A DNA stretch of 64,000 nucleotides from Phycicoccus avicenniae_A (GCF_050496545.1 NZ_JBNVZV010000006.1:1-64000), one strand, 5' to 3'; positions 44,120-53,563 are shown, numbered from the stretch's first letter. Numbers and translations: made by a program. Notes: generated by a model from the sequence alone, not told the origin.

Positions 44120-46660
44120 TCAGGCGTGCCAGATCCGCTCGAGGTAGTCACGCATCGAGCGGTCCGAGGAGAAGAAGCCCGAGCGCGCGACGTTGAGGAT
44201 GGCCGAACGTGACCAGCCGTCCTCGTCGAGGTAGGCGGCGTCCACGCGCTCCTGGGCGTCGAGGTAGGGCTGGAAGTCGGCCAGCGCCATGAACGCGTCC
44301 TGGTGGAGCAGGTTGTCGATGACCGGCGCGACGGCCTGGCGGTCGCCGTCGGTGAAGTGGCCGCTGGCCAGGAGGTCGATGGTGGCCCGCAGCCGCGGGT
44401 TCTCCTCGTAGTAGCTCGACGGCGAGTAGCCGGGGCGCAGCCGCTCGACCTCGGGCTCGGTCATCCCGAAGAGGAAGAAGTGGTCGTCGCCCACCAGCCG
44501 GCGGATCTCGACGTTCGCGCCGTCGTCGGTGCCGATGGTCAGCGCGCCGTTGAGCGCGAACTTCATGTTGCCCGTGCCCGAGGCCTCCTTGCCGGCGAGC
44601 GAGATCTGCTCGGACAGGTCGGCGGCGGGGATGAGCTTCTCGGCGAGGGTGACGTTGTAGTTGGCGGGGAAGGCGACGGCGAGCCGGCCGGCCACGCGGG
44701 GGTCGGCGTTGACGACGTCGGAGACGGCGTTGACGAGGAAGATGATCTCCTTGGCCATGTGGTACCCGGGGGCGGCCTTGGCCCCGAAGACGAAGGTCCG
44801 CGGCACGACGTCCTCGGCCGCGACCCGCCCGGAGAGCACGCCCTCGTAGAGCGAGACGATGTGCAGGAGCTTGAGGGTCTGGCGCTTGTACTCGTGGAGG
44901 CGCTTGACCATGACGTCGAGCATCGTGTCGGGGGAGAGCTCGAGGCCGTCGCGCACCCGGAGCAGCTTGACGAGCCGGTCCTTGTTGTCGCGCTTGACGG
45001 CCCGGAACGCCTCGCGGAAGGAGGCGTCCTCGGCGTACGGCTCGAGCTCGCGGAGGCGGTCGAGGTCGGTGACCCAGCCGTCGCCGAGGGTGTCGGTGAG
45101 CAGCTCGGAGAGACGGCGGTTGGCCAGCCGCACGAAGCGGCGCGGCGTGATGCCGTTGGTGACGTTGGTGAACTTCTGCGGCCACATCTCGCTGAAGTCG
45201 GGGAGCACCTTGTCGCGGAGCAGCTGGCTGTGCAGCTCGGCGACGCCGTTGACCTTGGCGCCGGCCACGGTGGCGAGGTAGGCCATCCGGACGGCGCGCT
45301 CGGGGTACTCGGCGATGACCGACATCCGGCGGGCGCGCATCTCGTCGCCGGGGAAGGCCTCGCGGACCTCCTCGAGGAACTCCTCGTTGATGCGGTAGAT
45401 GATCTCCAGGTGGCGGGGCAGGAGCCGCCCGAGCAGCTCGACGTTCCAGACCTCGAGGGCCTCCGGCAGCAGGGTGTGGCAGGTGTAGGCGAAGCACTTC
45501 TTCGTGATCTCCCACGCCTCGTCCCACGCGAACCCCTTGCGGTCCATGAGGATCCGCATCAGCTCGGGGATCGCGATGACCGGGTGGGTGTCGTTGAGCT
45601 GGAAGATGATCCGCTCGTGCAGCCGGCGCAGGTCGTAGTCGGCGGGCAGCGTGTTGTCGATGAAGTCGTGCAGCGAGCAGGCGACGAAGAAGTACTGCTG
45701 CTGCAGGCGCAGCTCCTTGCCCTGCGGCGTGGAGTCCTCGGGGTAGAGGACCTTGCTGATGTTCTCGGCGAAGGTCTGGGCGCGCACGGCCTCGGCGTAG
45801 TCGCCGGAGTTGAAGATCTGGAGGTCGAAGTCCTGCGTGGCCCGGGCGCTCCAGAGCCGCAGGGTGTTGACGACGCCGTTGCGGAAGCCCGGGACCATGT
45901 AGTGGTACGGCATCCCGAGCACCTGCCAGCCCGGCACCCACGTGGTGCGCTCGGTGCCGTCCTCGTCGGTGGTCGTCTCGGTGTGCCCGCCGAAGGAGAC
46001 GAGGACCTGGCGCTCGGGGTGCGGGAACTCCCACGGGTTGCCGAGCGAGAGCCAGGAGTCGGGCAGCTCGACCTGGCGGTCCTGCTCGAAGGTCTGCCGG
46101 AAGATGCCGTACTCGTAGCGGATGCCGTAGCCGATGCACGGCACGTCCATCGTCGCGAGGGAGTCGACGAAGCACGCGGCGAGCCGGCCGAGGCCGCCGT
46201 TGCCGAGGCCGGGCTCGACCTCCTGGGCCCGCAGCGCGGCGATGTCGATGCCGCAGCGGCGCATCGCGTCCTCTGCGATGTCCTGGAGGTTCGTGGCGAG
46301 CAGGTTGTTGCCGAGCTGGCGCCCGAGCAGGTACTCGGCCGAGAGGTAGCCGATGGTCTTCTGCTGCGCCTGGCGGCGGCGGGCGCCGGTCTCGAGCCAG
46401 TCGGCCATGAGGTAGCGGCGGACCGTGCGGGCCAGGGCGAGGTACTGGTCGTTGACCGTGGACTGCGACAGCAGCGTGCCCTGGCCGTAGTTGAGCTCCG
46501 CGAGGAAGGTCTCGACGAAGCCGTCGACCGTGGTCTGCGGCGACACGACCGGGCCGGAGGCCAGCGGGTGCGTGGTGCGGAAGGCCGGACCGATCCGCCG
46601 GACGTCGGTCGACGGGGACTCGTCGGAGACGACGGAGTGGCTGGGCGCGGTGTCGGTCAT
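44120..46660 (-). CDS. glgP: Glycogen/alpha-glucan phosphorylase
   Basis: An 846-residue GT35 phosphorylase that releases glucose 1-phosphate from alpha-glucans. KTIGYLSAEYLLGRQLGNNL, EPGLGNGGLGRLAACFVDSL and NDTHPVIAIPELMR are family blocks. The PLP Lys is in ASGTGNMKFALNGALTIGTD near residue 690, and VKRLHEYKRQ follows the phosphate site. ATG at 46660 starts the reading frame; the adjoining open frame further upstream is antisense to the next gene. It lies 55 nt before glgE on the same strand and is probably controlled by the LacI-type operator upstream. Confidence 0.95.
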   Translation of the reverse strand: MTDTAPSHSVVSDESPSTDVRRIGPAFRTTHPLASGPVVSPQTTVDGFVETFLAELNYGQGTLLSQSTVNDQYLALARTVRRYLMADWLETGARRRQAQQKTIGYLSAEYLLGRQLGNNLLATNLQDIAEDAMRRCGIDIAALRAQEVEPGLGNGGLGRLAACFVDSLATMDVPCIGYGIRYEYGIFRQTFEQDRQVELPDSWLSLGNPWEFPHPERQVLVSFGGHTETTTDEDGTERTTWVPGWQVLGMPYHYMVPGFRNGVVNTLRLWSARATQDFDLQIFNSGDYAEAVRAQTFAENISKVLYPEDSTPQGKELRLQQQYFFVACSLHDFIDNTLPADYDLRRLHERIIFQLNDTHPVIAIPELMRILMDRKGFAWDEAWEITKKCFAYTCHTLLPEALEVWNVELLGRLLPRHLEIIYRINEEFLEEVREAFPGDEMRARRMSVIAEYPERAVRMAYLATVAGAKVNGVAELHSQLLRDKVLPDFSEMWPQKFTNVTNGITPRRFVRLANRRLSELLTDTLGDGWVTDLDRLRELEPYAEDASFREAFRAVKRDNKDRLVKLLRVRDGLELSPDTMLDVMVKRLHEYKRQTLKLLHIVSLYEGVLSGRVAAEDVVPRTFVFGAKAAPGYHMAKEIIFLVNAVSDVVNADPRVAGRLAVAFPANYNVTLAEKLIPAADLSEQISLAGKEASGTGNMKFALNGALTIGTDDGANVEIRRLVGDDHFFLFGMTEPEVERLRPGYSPSSYYEENPRLRATIDLLASGHFTDGDRQAVAPVIDNLLHQDAFMALADFQPYLDAQERVDAAYLDEDGWSRSAILNVARSGFFSSDRSMRDYLERIWHA

Positions 46661-46737
46661 TCGGTCTCGTCCTTCGGGCCGGGGAGGCGGTCGGGCGCAC
46701 GCGACGGTGGTGCGCTGGACAGCGTAGCCACGTGGTG

Positions 46738-46751
46738 CGGAAACGCTTGCA
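46738..46751. promoter_or_regulatory. LacI/GalR-family operator upstream of glgP
   Basis: CGGAAACGCTTGCA has half-sites CGGAAAC and TGCAAGC around a central CG, close to the LacI-family form TGNAANCGNTTNCA. On the minus strand TACGCT, a possible -10, lies about 6-12 nt downstream of it, so the operator would cover the -35 region about 80 nt before the glgP start. Confidence 0.55.
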
Positions 46752-46779
46752 CACTTCGCCCGGGAACGCAGCGGGTCGG

Positions 46780-48099
46780 TCAGGATCCGGGCGCGGGCAC
46801 CAGCCGGTCGCGGGTGACGTCGGCGAGGGTGCGGCAGCCGGTGAGGGCCGCGGTGAGGTCGAGCTCGGCGCGCAGGTTCCGCAGCACCTCCTCGACGCCC
46901 TCCTGCCCGGCGATCGCCAGCCCGTAGACGTGCGGCCGCCCGATGCCCACCGCCGTGGCCCCCAGCGCGAGGGCGACGAACGCGTCGGCCCCCGAGCGCA
47001 CCCCGCTGTCGAAGAACACCGGCAGGGCGCTGCCGTGCGCCCGCAGGGCGTCGACCACGCCGGGCAACGCATCGAGGGCTCCGACCGACCGGTCCACCTG
47101 CCGCCCACCGTGGTTCGACACCCACACGGCGTCGATGCCCTCGTCGGCGGCCCGGGTGGCGTCGTCCGGGTGGAGCACGCCCTTGAGGACGACGGGCAGG
47201 GAGGTCAGCTCGCGGAGGCGGGGCAGGTCGGCCCAGGTGAGGGACGGGCGGGAGAAGACGTCGAGGAAGGTCTCGACCGCGGCGCGGGGCACGGGCGAGG
47301 TCACGTTGTCCCGCGTCGACCCGGGGTGGTTGCGGCTCATCGACAGCAGCGTGCGGACGGCGGCCGGAGTCGGGCGGGGCTGCGGCTCGGGCTCGCGTGC
47401 GGCGGCAGCGGCGACGCGCTCCTCGACGAGCCGCCGGAACACGGGGTCGGAGGTGTACTGCGCGATGCCCTCGCCGCGGGCGAACGGCAGGTGCCCGAGG
47501 TCGAGGTCGCGGGGGCGCCAGCCGAGGTAGGCGGTGTCGAGCGTGACCACCAGTGCCTCGGCACCGCAGGCTTCGGCGCGGTGCACGAGCGAGGCCGCGA
47601 GGTCGTCGTCGCGGCTCCAGTACAGCTGGTACCAGAAGCCGGTGCGGCCCAGGGCATCCGCGACGTCCTCCATCGGCACGGACGCCTGGGTGCTGAGCAC
47701 CGGCGTGACGTCCAGGGCGCGGGCCCCGCGCGCGACGGCGAGGTCGGCGTCGCGGTGTGCGGCCGAGAGGACCCCGACGGGCGAGACAAGGAACGGGCTC
47801 GCGTGCCGACGCCCGAGCAGCTCGACGGAGAGATCGCGCTCGGAGGTGTCGACCAGCATCCGCGGGACGACGCGCCACCGGTCGAAGGCGCGGAGGTTGG
47901 CGCGGGCCGTGGCCTCGCCGCCGGCCGAGCCCGCCACGTAGGCGAACCCACGGCGCGACATCGCCTTCTCGGCGGCGGCCTCGAGGCGCGCGCCGTCGGT
48001 GGGGACCTCCGGCCGGCGCCCGAAGGAGCCCGCCCGGTAGATCGCCGCCTGCGCGACGCGTCCGATGCCCTCGGCCACCTGCTCCCCACGTCCGGTCAC
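46780..48099 (-). CDS. Lactate 2-monooxygenase-like FMN alpha-hydroxyacid oxidase
   Basis: A 439-residue FMN enzyme. After YRAGSFGRRPEVPTDGARLE comes the barrel with RMLVDTSERDLSVELLGRRH and PVGVLSAAHRDAD. FWYQLYWSRDD and LVVTLDTAYLGWRPRDLDLG lead into a long loop (LPFARGEGIAQYTSDPVFRR) typical of lactate 2-monooxygenases. The catalytic His is in VSNHGGRQVDRSVGALD, and the phosphate site is FFDSGVRSGADAFVALALGA. It oxidises L-lactate or a similar acid, giving acetate and CO2 if it is a true monooxygenase. GTG at 48099 is the start. Confidence 0.88.
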   Translation of the reverse strand: MTGRGEQVAEGIGRVAQAAIYRAGSFGRRPEVPTDGARLEAAAEKAMSRRGFAYVAGSAGGEATARANLRAFDRWRVVPRMLVDTSERDLSVELLGRRHASPFLVSPVGVLSAAHRDADLAVARGARALDVTPVLSTQASVPMEDVADALGRTGFWYQLYWSRDDDLAASLVHRAEACGAEALVVTLDTAYLGWRPRDLDLGHLPFARGEGIAQYTSDPVFRRLVEERVAAAAAREPEPQPRPTPAAVRTLLSMSRNHPGSTRDNVTSPVPRAAVETFLDVFSRPSLTWADLPRLRELTSLPVVLKGVLHPDDATRAADEGIDAVWVSNHGGRQVDRSVGALDALPGVVDALRAHGSALPVFFDSGVRSGADAFVALALGATAVGIGRPHVYGLAIAGQEGVEEVLRNLRAELDLTAALTGCRTLADVTRDRLVPAPGS

Positions 48100-48164
48100 G
48101 ACCGCCTGTCTACCCGATGCGGCCGCTCGGCGGAACCCGACCGCGCGCCGGGTCCGGCGCCGCC

Positions 48165-48170
48165 TAGGGT
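48165..48170 (+). promoter_or_regulatory. Leaderless -10 element (TAGGGT)
   Basis: TAGGGT ends 6 nt before the GTG at 48177. Confidence 0.5.
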
Positions 48171-48176
48171 GCCGGT

Positions 48177-48722
48177 GTGCAGCGATTCGCCTGGGCCCCG
48201 TGGGGGCTGCTCCTCGTCGTCCTCGACCTGCGGGTCGGCCTCTGGGACGTGCTGCCCGACGTCGTCGGCTACGTCTGGCTCGTCGTGGCCCTCACGGGCG
48301 CCGAGAAGGTCGGCCGGCCCTTCCTGCTCGCCCGCTCGGCGGCGATGGTCGGCATCCCCGCCTCGCTCGTCAGCGGCACGCCCGTCGGTGGGGTGAGCCG
48401 GGCGCTGCTCGTCGCCGCCCTCGTCGTGGGGGCGATCGCCTTCGCGCTGGTCCTCTACGGTCTGGCCACGGGCGTCCTCGAGAAGGTGGAGGACGAGGGC
48501 GCGCGCCGGTGGGCCGGTCGGATCCGGACCGCGGCGCCGGTCGTCGGGGTCCTGCTCGTGCTCACCGACCCGGCCGTCTATCTCGTGACCACCGGCTCCT
48601 CCCTCGCCGTCCCGGTGTCCTTCCTCTGGCTGCTCGCCCGCATCGTCGAGGCGATTGCCGGCGTGCTCACCGTCGTCCTGCTCCAGCGGGTCACCCGCGC
48701 CGGGGTCATGCCGACCACCTGA
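48177..48722 (+). CDS. Hypothetical multi-helix membrane protein
   Basis: A 181-residue protein with about five hydrophobic stretches (8-25, 30-42, 55-65, 72-95, 115-135, 148-170) and a charged loop after helix four (LEKVEDEGARRWAGRIRTAA). I know no family function. The GTG start is supported by a TAGGGT box 6 nt upstream, and a perfect 19-bp hairpin follows the stop. It is a single-gene transcript. Confidence 0.7.
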   Translation: MQRFAWAPWGLLLVVLDLRVGLWDVLPDVVGYVWLVVALTGAEKVGRPFLLARSAAMVGIPASLVSGTPVGGVSRALLVAALVVGAIAFALVLYGLATGVLEKVEDEGARRWAGRIRTAAPVVGVLLVLTDPAVYLVTTGSSLAVPVSFLWLLARIVEAIAGVLTVVLLQRVTRAGVMPTT

Positions 48723-48731
48723 CCCCCCACG

Positions 48732-48772
48732 CGAGGAGGCCCCCGACCCGTGACGGGTCGGGGGCCTCCTCG
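48732..48772. terminator. Bidirectional terminator, 19-bp perfect stem
   Basis: 48732-48750 pairs perfectly with 48754-48772 around the 3-nt loop TGA. It stands 10 nt after the plus-strand gene and 14 nt from the end of the converging dioxygenase gene, so it can serve both. Confidence 0.85.
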
Positions 48773-48785
48773 GCTCGGGCGGCGC

Positions 48786-49676
48786 TCAGCGCAGGAACGG
48801 GACGGCCCGGTCGAGCAGGCCGCGCTCCTTGAGCTCCGCGCGCAGCGGGATGTCGTCGTCGATCCAGCCGGACTGCTTGATGCCCCAGAACGAGGCGTGG
48901 TCGGGGCCGTAGCCGAGGAGCTGCTGGTGCAGCGGCGAGAGGTTCTTGAACCACTCGGAGTCCTGGTCGGCGACGTCCTCGTCGAGCGGGCGGATCCAGC
49001 GGTACGTGTAGCCGATGAACATCAGCTTGCGGATGCGCTCGCTCTTGTTCATCGAGCGGCTGTGCCAGATGCGGCGGTCGAAGATGAACGCGTCGCCCGG
49101 CTCGAGGCAGACCTCGATGGCGCCCTCGGGCTCGATGATGGGGTCGCCCGGCTTCTCGGGGCGGCCGGCGAGGGTGTTGTTCTTGTGGCTGCCCGGGATG
49201 ACCTTGGTGTTGCCGTAGCCCGGCTCGGAGAGGTCGGTCAGGGCGTAGCAGATCTTCGTCATGAACATCGGACGCACGTCCATGTCGATGTCGGAGTTCT
49301 GCCGGTAGCCGTCCTGGTGCCAGTTCCAGAAGGGCGGCTCGTCCTTCGGGGGGTTCACGTCGATGTGGTTGTGGTGCGTGTAGATGTTCCAGCCCATCGT
49401 CCCCCAGATGTAGGGGAAGGTCGTGGGCCAGGTGAGCAGCTCGGGGAAGCGCGGGTCCTTGTGCAGCCAGCCCATGACGTGGATCGACTTATCCGGGCGG
49501 CGGCGGTCGGCGGCCTCCTCCTCGGCGTAGATCCGGTCGACGGCGTCCTCGAAGTAGGCGCGGTCCTCCTCGGGGAGCGCCCCCTTGATGACGACGAACC
49601 CGTCGCGGTCGTACTGCTCGCGGATCGCCGGGTCGAGCGGCTCGAAGCCCGTCGGGGCCTGAGTGGTCGCGGTCAT
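48786..49676 (-). CDS. Phytanoyl-CoA dioxygenase-family protein
   Basis: A 296-residue Fe(II)/2-oxoglutarate-type oxygenase. YDRDGFVVIKGALPEEDRAY opens the domain. The iron triad is in FWNWHQDGYRQ (His and Asp) and RRIWHSRSMNKS (second His); SERIRKLMFIGYTYRW has the Arg that usually binds 2-oxoglutarate. The substrate is unknown; members hydroxylate ectoine, amino acids or CoA esters. ATG at 49676 has GAGGAGC 9 nt upstream and is preferred to open frame further out. The 237 bp before it hold the glgX terminator and nothing else. Confidence 0.85.
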   Translation of the reverse strand: MTATTQAPTGFEPLDPAIREQYDRDGFVVIKGALPEEDRAYFEDAVDRIYAEEEAADRRRPDKSIHVMGWLHKDPRFPELLTWPTTFPYIWGTMGWNIYTHHNHIDVNPPKDEPPFWNWHQDGYRQNSDIDMDVRPMFMTKICYALTDLSEPGYGNTKVIPGSHKNNTLAGRPEKPGDPIIEPEGAIEVCLEPGDAFIFDRRIWHSRSMNKSERIRKLMFIGYTYRWIRPLDEDVADQDSEWFKNLSPLHQQLLGYGPDHASFWGIKQSGWIDDDIPLRAELKERGLLDRAVPFLR

Positions 49677-49847
49677 GCGCGCTGTGCTCCTCACGTGGTG
49701 CCGGCTCCTGCGGGGGCACCGCTCCCGCTGCACGTCCGCGCTGGCGGACACGCCGTTCCCGTCAGTGTAGGACGGCGGGCGCGACACGCCGGGAGGCGCC
49801 GCTGAGGGGTGGCTGTGAGCGTCGTCGGACCGGATGCTGCCGGCGCG

Positions 49848-49888
49848 CGAGCCCTCTTCCGGTGACCGAGCCTCCTGCAGAGGGCTCG
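49848..49888 (-). terminator. Terminator of glgX
   Basis: CGAGCCCTCT at 49848-49857 pairs perfectly with AGAGGGCTCG at 49879-49888, 25 nt beyond the glgX stop. Confidence 0.6.
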
Positions 49889-49913
49889 ACGACAGGAAGG
49901 CGGCTCGGCCGCG

Positions 49914-52049
49914 TCAGGTGACGTACACGCGGAGCGAGGTCGGCGCGACGGTGACCGGGCCGGACTCGGGGTCCCCGAGGTCGCGCGGCCGTTCGTCGGC
50001 GCTGTCCCAGGCGAGCCGTCCGGTCGTGCCCTCCGGCAGCCGGACCTCGACCGGCCGGGTCGAGCCGTTGACCACCAGCAGCGCCCCCTGCCCGTCCTCC
50101 TCGACCGGGGCCAGCGCCATCTGGAGGACGCGGGCGCCCTCGTCCTGCCAGCGCCCGCCCATCGGCAGGCCGTCGGCGGCGTACCACTGCACGTCGAGGG
50201 TGCCGTCGTCGTCGACCTCGCGCCCGGTCAGCCACACCCGCTGGCGCAGCACGGGGAGCGCCCGTCGGACGGCCAGCAGGTGGCGCGTCGTGGCGAGCAG
50301 GTCCTCCTGCCACGGCGCGAGGTCCCAGTCGACCCAGGTGATCTCGTTGTCCTGGCAGTACGGGTTGTTGTTGCCGCCCTGGGTCCGTCCGAGCTCGTCG
50401 CCGGCGGTGAGCATCGGGACCCCGGACGAGAGCAGCAGCGTGCCGAGGAGGTTGCGCAGCGCCCGGCCCCGCGCCGCCAGCACGTCGGCGTCCTCGGTCG
50501 GCCCCTCGGCACCGTGGTTCCACGAGCCGTTGCCGTCCGAGCCGTCGCGGTTGTCCTCGCCGTTGGCCTCGTTGTGCTTGTGGTCGTAGGTGACGAGGTC
50601 GGCGAGCGTGAAGCCGTCGTGCGCGGTGACGAAGTTGACCGATGCCGTGGGCCCGCGGTCGCGCGCGCCGAAGAGGTCCCGCGAGCCGGTGAGCCGGGTG
50701 GCCAGCTCCCGGGCGTCGTGGGACGGCTGGCCGTGGGCGGCGGCCCGCACGTCGCCGACCCAGAACCGGCGCACGGTGTCGCGGAAGCGGTCGTTCCACT
50801 CGAGGAACGGCGGCGGGAACTGGCCTGTGCGCCAGCCGTGCATCCCCAGGTCCCACGGCTCGGCGACGAGCATCACGCGGGAGAGCACGGGATCGGTCCG
50901 CAGGGCGACGAGGAACGGGTGGTCGGGGTCGAAGTCGTCGCCGCGGCCGCGCCCGAGGGCGACCGCGAGGTCGAAGCGGAAGCCGTCGACGTGGTACTCC
51001 TGCACCCAGTGCCGCAGGCTGTCGAGCACCATCCGGCAGACCACCGGGTGCCGCAGGTCGAGGGTGTTGCCGCACCCGGTCACGTCGATGTCGCGGCCGC
51101 GCTCGTCGAGCCGGTAGTAGGCGCGCTGGTCGAGGCCACGCCACGAAAGGGTTGCGCCGGAACGGGACTGCTCGGCGGTGTGGTTGTAGACGACGTCGAG
51201 GACGACCTCGATGCCCGCCGCGTGCAGCAGCTTCACCATGCCCTTGACCTCGTCGACGACGCCCTGCGGGTCGCGGGCGGCGGCGTACGCGGCGTGCGGC
51301 GCCATGAAGCCGAGGGTGTTGTAGCCCCAGTGGTTGACCATCCCCCGGCGCACGAGGTGCGGCTCGTGGGTGAAGGCCTGGACGGGCAGCAGCTCGACGG
51401 CGGTGACGCCCAGCGAGAGCAGGTGCTCGACCGAGGCCGGATGCGCCAGACCGGCGTACGTGCCGCGCAGGTGCTCGGGCACGCCGGGGTGCAGCATCGT
51501 CTGGTTGCGCACGTGCGCCTCGTAGGCGACGGCCTCGCCCCGCGAGCGGCCGGGCGCGCGGTCCCCGCCCCAGTCGAACGAGTGGTCCACGACGACGCCG
51601 CGCGGCACGTGACCGCGGCTGTCGAGGCCGGACAGCTGCTCGAGCTCACCGTGCCAGGAGCCGTCGACGGTGTGCCCGTACAGCTCCGGACCCCAGGTCA
51701 CGCCGCCCTCGAGCGCTCCCGCGCACGGGTCGAGGAGCAGCTTGGCGGGGTTGTGCAATAGCCCGCGCTCGGGGTCCCACGGCCCGTCGACCCGCAGGTT
51801 GTACCGCGTTCCCGCGCCGACGCCCGGGACGAAGCCGAACCACCAACCGTGGGCCCGCTCGCGCAGCGGCACCCGGCGCTCGCTCGCGCCCTCGACGTCA
51901 CCGGCCTCGAAGAGGCAGACCTCGACCGAGTCCGCGTGCCCCGCGTACACCGCGACGTCGGCGCCCCCGGCGACGAGGGTGACCCCGGGTGGGGGAGGGA
52001 GGTCGCGGGTGGTCGGGCCCGGAGGGGCCGGGCGGGACCGGGACGGCAT
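49914..52049 (-). CDS. glgX: Glycogen debranching enzyme
   Basis: A 711-residue GH13_11 isoamylase-type enzyme that hydrolyses alpha-1,6 branches left by GlgP. The N-terminal CBM48-like domain (VAVYAGHADSVEVCLFEAGD) precedes the barrel. YEAHVRNQTMLHPGVPEHLR is conserved; catalytic Asp in YHVDGFRFDLAVALGR, Glu in RVMLVAEPWDLGMHG, Asp in NFVTAHDGFTLADLVTYDHK. The loop LGRTQGGNNNPYCQDNEITW is a GlgX signature. ATG at 52049 follows TAGGGT at 6 nt, so it is transcribed on its own. Confidence 0.95.
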   Translation of the reverse strand: MPSRSRPAPPGPTTRDLPPPPGVTLVAGGADVAVYAGHADSVEVCLFEAGDVEGASERRVPLRERAHGWWFGFVPGVGAGTRYNLRVDGPWDPERGLLHNPAKLLLDPCAGALEGGVTWGPELYGHTVDGSWHGELEQLSGLDSRGHVPRGVVVDHSFDWGGDRAPGRSRGEAVAYEAHVRNQTMLHPGVPEHLRGTYAGLAHPASVEHLLSLGVTAVELLPVQAFTHEPHLVRRGMVNHWGYNTLGFMAPHAAYAAARDPQGVVDEVKGMVKLLHAAGIEVVLDVVYNHTAEQSRSGATLSWRGLDQRAYYRLDERGRDIDVTGCGNTLDLRHPVVCRMVLDSLRHWVQEYHVDGFRFDLAVALGRGRGDDFDPDHPFLVALRTDPVLSRVMLVAEPWDLGMHGWRTGQFPPPFLEWNDRFRDTVRRFWVGDVRAAAHGQPSHDARELATRLTGSRDLFGARDRGPTASVNFVTAHDGFTLADLVTYDHKHNEANGEDNRDGSDGNGSWNHGAEGPTEDADVLAARGRALRNLLGTLLLSSGVPMLTAGDELGRTQGGNNNPYCQDNEITWVDWDLAPWQEDLLATTRHLLAVRRALPVLRQRVWLTGREVDDDGTLDVQWYAADGLPMGGRWQDEGARVLQMALAPVEEDGQGALLVVNGSTRPVEVRLPEGTTGRLAWDSADERPRDLGDPESGPVTVAPTSLRVYVT

Positions 52050-52055
52050 GCAGGG

Positions 52056-52061
52056 ACCCTA
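52056..52061 (-). promoter_or_regulatory. Leaderless -10 element for glgX (TAGGGT)
   Basis: On the minus strand TAGGGT is followed after 6 nt by the ATG at 52049. Confidence 0.5.
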
Positions 52062-52099
52062 ACCGGGGGACGGGTGGGCGGCGGGCGGTTCCGGCGAGC

Positions 52100-53518
52100 T
52101 CAGGCGCGCAGTGCCTCGGCCAGCTCCCGCACGTGCTCCACGAGCAGCCCCATGTCCTCGTCGGTGTGCGCCAGCGAGACGAGCCACTGCTCGTCGAGAC
52201 CGGGCGGCGTGAGGATGTTGCGGTTGACGCCCCACAGCCAGGACAGCTCGGCCATCGCGAAGTCGGTCGCCTTGTAGTCGCGGTACGTGCGCACCGGCGT
52301 GGTCGACCACGTGACGCAGCCCTTGACGCCGAGGCCGACGGTGTGGGCCGGCAGCTCGAACTCGTCGATGACGCCGTCGATGGCGGAGAGGGCTCGCACG
52401 TTGATGTCCTCGGTGGCGGCCAGCGCCTCCGGGGTGCAGATCTCGTCGACGGCCTTGGCGGCGGCCATCACGAGCGGGTTGCCGTTGTAGGTGCCGAAGT
52501 GGGCCATCCGGCCGTCGACGACGACCTCCATGACCTCGCGGGTGCCGCCGAAGGCCGCGAGCGGCAGGCCGCCGCCGATGGACTTCGCCAGGGTGATGAG
52601 GTCGGGCTTGACGCCGAGGCGCTGCGCGGCGCCGGCGTACCCGGCGGTGAGGCCGGTCTTCACCTCGTCGAAGAGGAGGACGACACCGTGCTGGTCGCAC
52701 AGCTGCCGCACGCCCGCGAGGTAGCCGGCGTCGGGGACGACGATCGAGAGGTTCTCGACGACCGGCTCGACGACCATGACGGCGATGTCGCGACCGTGCT
52801 CGGCGAGGACCGCGCCGAGGCGGTCGAGGTCGTTGTAGGGGACGACGTGCACGGTGCCGGCCTCGACGTCGAAGGGCACCTCGGGCACGGGAGCCTCGGC
52901 CGGGCCGATGTCCTCGAGCGCGGGCTTGACCGACACCTGCAGCGCGTCGTAGCCGCCGTGGTAGCCGCCCTCGATCTTCACGACGGCCTTGCGGCCGGTG
53001 TAGGCGCGGGCCGCGCGGATGGCGTACATCAGCGACTCGGTGCCGGAGTTGGTGAACCGGATCATGTCGAGGCCGAAGCGCTCGCAGAACCGCTCGCTCA
53101 TCTCGGTGGCCTGCGGGGACGGGGTGACGAAGAGGGTGCCGGTGTCGGTGAGGGCGCGCTGCACGTGCTCGACGACGGTCGGGTTGAGGTGGCCGACGAG
53201 CATGGCGCCGAAGCCCATCGACAGGTCGAGCATCCGGCGGCCGTCGACGTCGGTCAGCCACGCGCCGCGCGCGGAGGCGACCGAGACGGGGTAGGGGTCC
53301 CAGTGCTGGAACGAGGAGGTGACGCCGAGCGGCAGCGTGCGGGCGGCGCGGGTGTTGTGCTCGCCGGAGGCCGGGGTGCTGGCCGTGAACCGGTCCCACT
53401 CGGCGGCGAGGAGGGACTCGACCCGGGCCGGGTCGACCGGCGTGCTCGAGGCCGGCAGCCGCCGGTAGGTGGCGGGGTCGTGGGCCGGGTAGGTCGTCGT
53501 CGTCTCGGTCGCGGTCAT
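52100..53518 (-). CDS. Class III PLP-dependent aminotransferase/aminomutase
   Basis: A 472-residue fold-type I PLP enzyme in the glutamate-1-semialdehyde aminomutase-like group. ARGAWLTDVDGRRMLDLSMG and MIRFTNSGTESLMYAIRAAR are the substrate and PLP-phosphate sites; VLLFDEVKTG has the PLP Asp; the Schiff-base Lys is in LITLAKSIGGGLPLAAFGG near residue 305. The N-terminal 55 residues before the fold are longer than in HemL, so a biosynthetic hemL is doubtful; an amino-acid or amine transaminase or mutase is more likely. Two phased TCACGCA repeats lie upstream. ATG at 53518. Confidence 0.85.
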   Translation of the reverse strand: MTATETTTTYPAHDPATYRRLPASSTPVDPARVESLLAAEWDRFTASTPASGEHNTRAARTLPLGVTSSFQHWDPYPVSVASARGAWLTDVDGRRMLDLSMGFGAMLVGHLNPTVVEHVQRALTDTGTLFVTPSPQATEMSERFCERFGLDMIRFTNSGTESLMYAIRAARAYTGRKAVVKIEGGYHGGYDALQVSVKPALEDIGPAEAPVPEVPFDVEAGTVHVVPYNDLDRLGAVLAEHGRDIAVMVVEPVVENLSIVVPDAGYLAGVRQLCDQHGVVLLFDEVKTGLTAGYAGAAQRLGVKPDLITLAKSIGGGLPLAAFGGTREVMEVVVDGRMAHFGTYNGNPLVMAAAKAVDEICTPEALAATEDINVRALSAIDGVIDEFELPAHTVGLGVKGCVTWSTTPVRTYRDYKATDFAMAELSWLWGVNRNILTPPGLDEQWLVSLAHTDEDMGLLVEHVRELAEALRA

Positions 53519-53563
53519 CGTGGCTCTCCTCGCACGTTGTGATTCCGTGGCGGTCGGGCGCCG

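Noticed and set aside
52100..53518. Calling the aminotransferase hemL
   Set aside because: The N-terminal extension and the absence of any other heme-biosynthesis gene nearby make a true glutamate-1-semialdehyde aminomutase doubtful.
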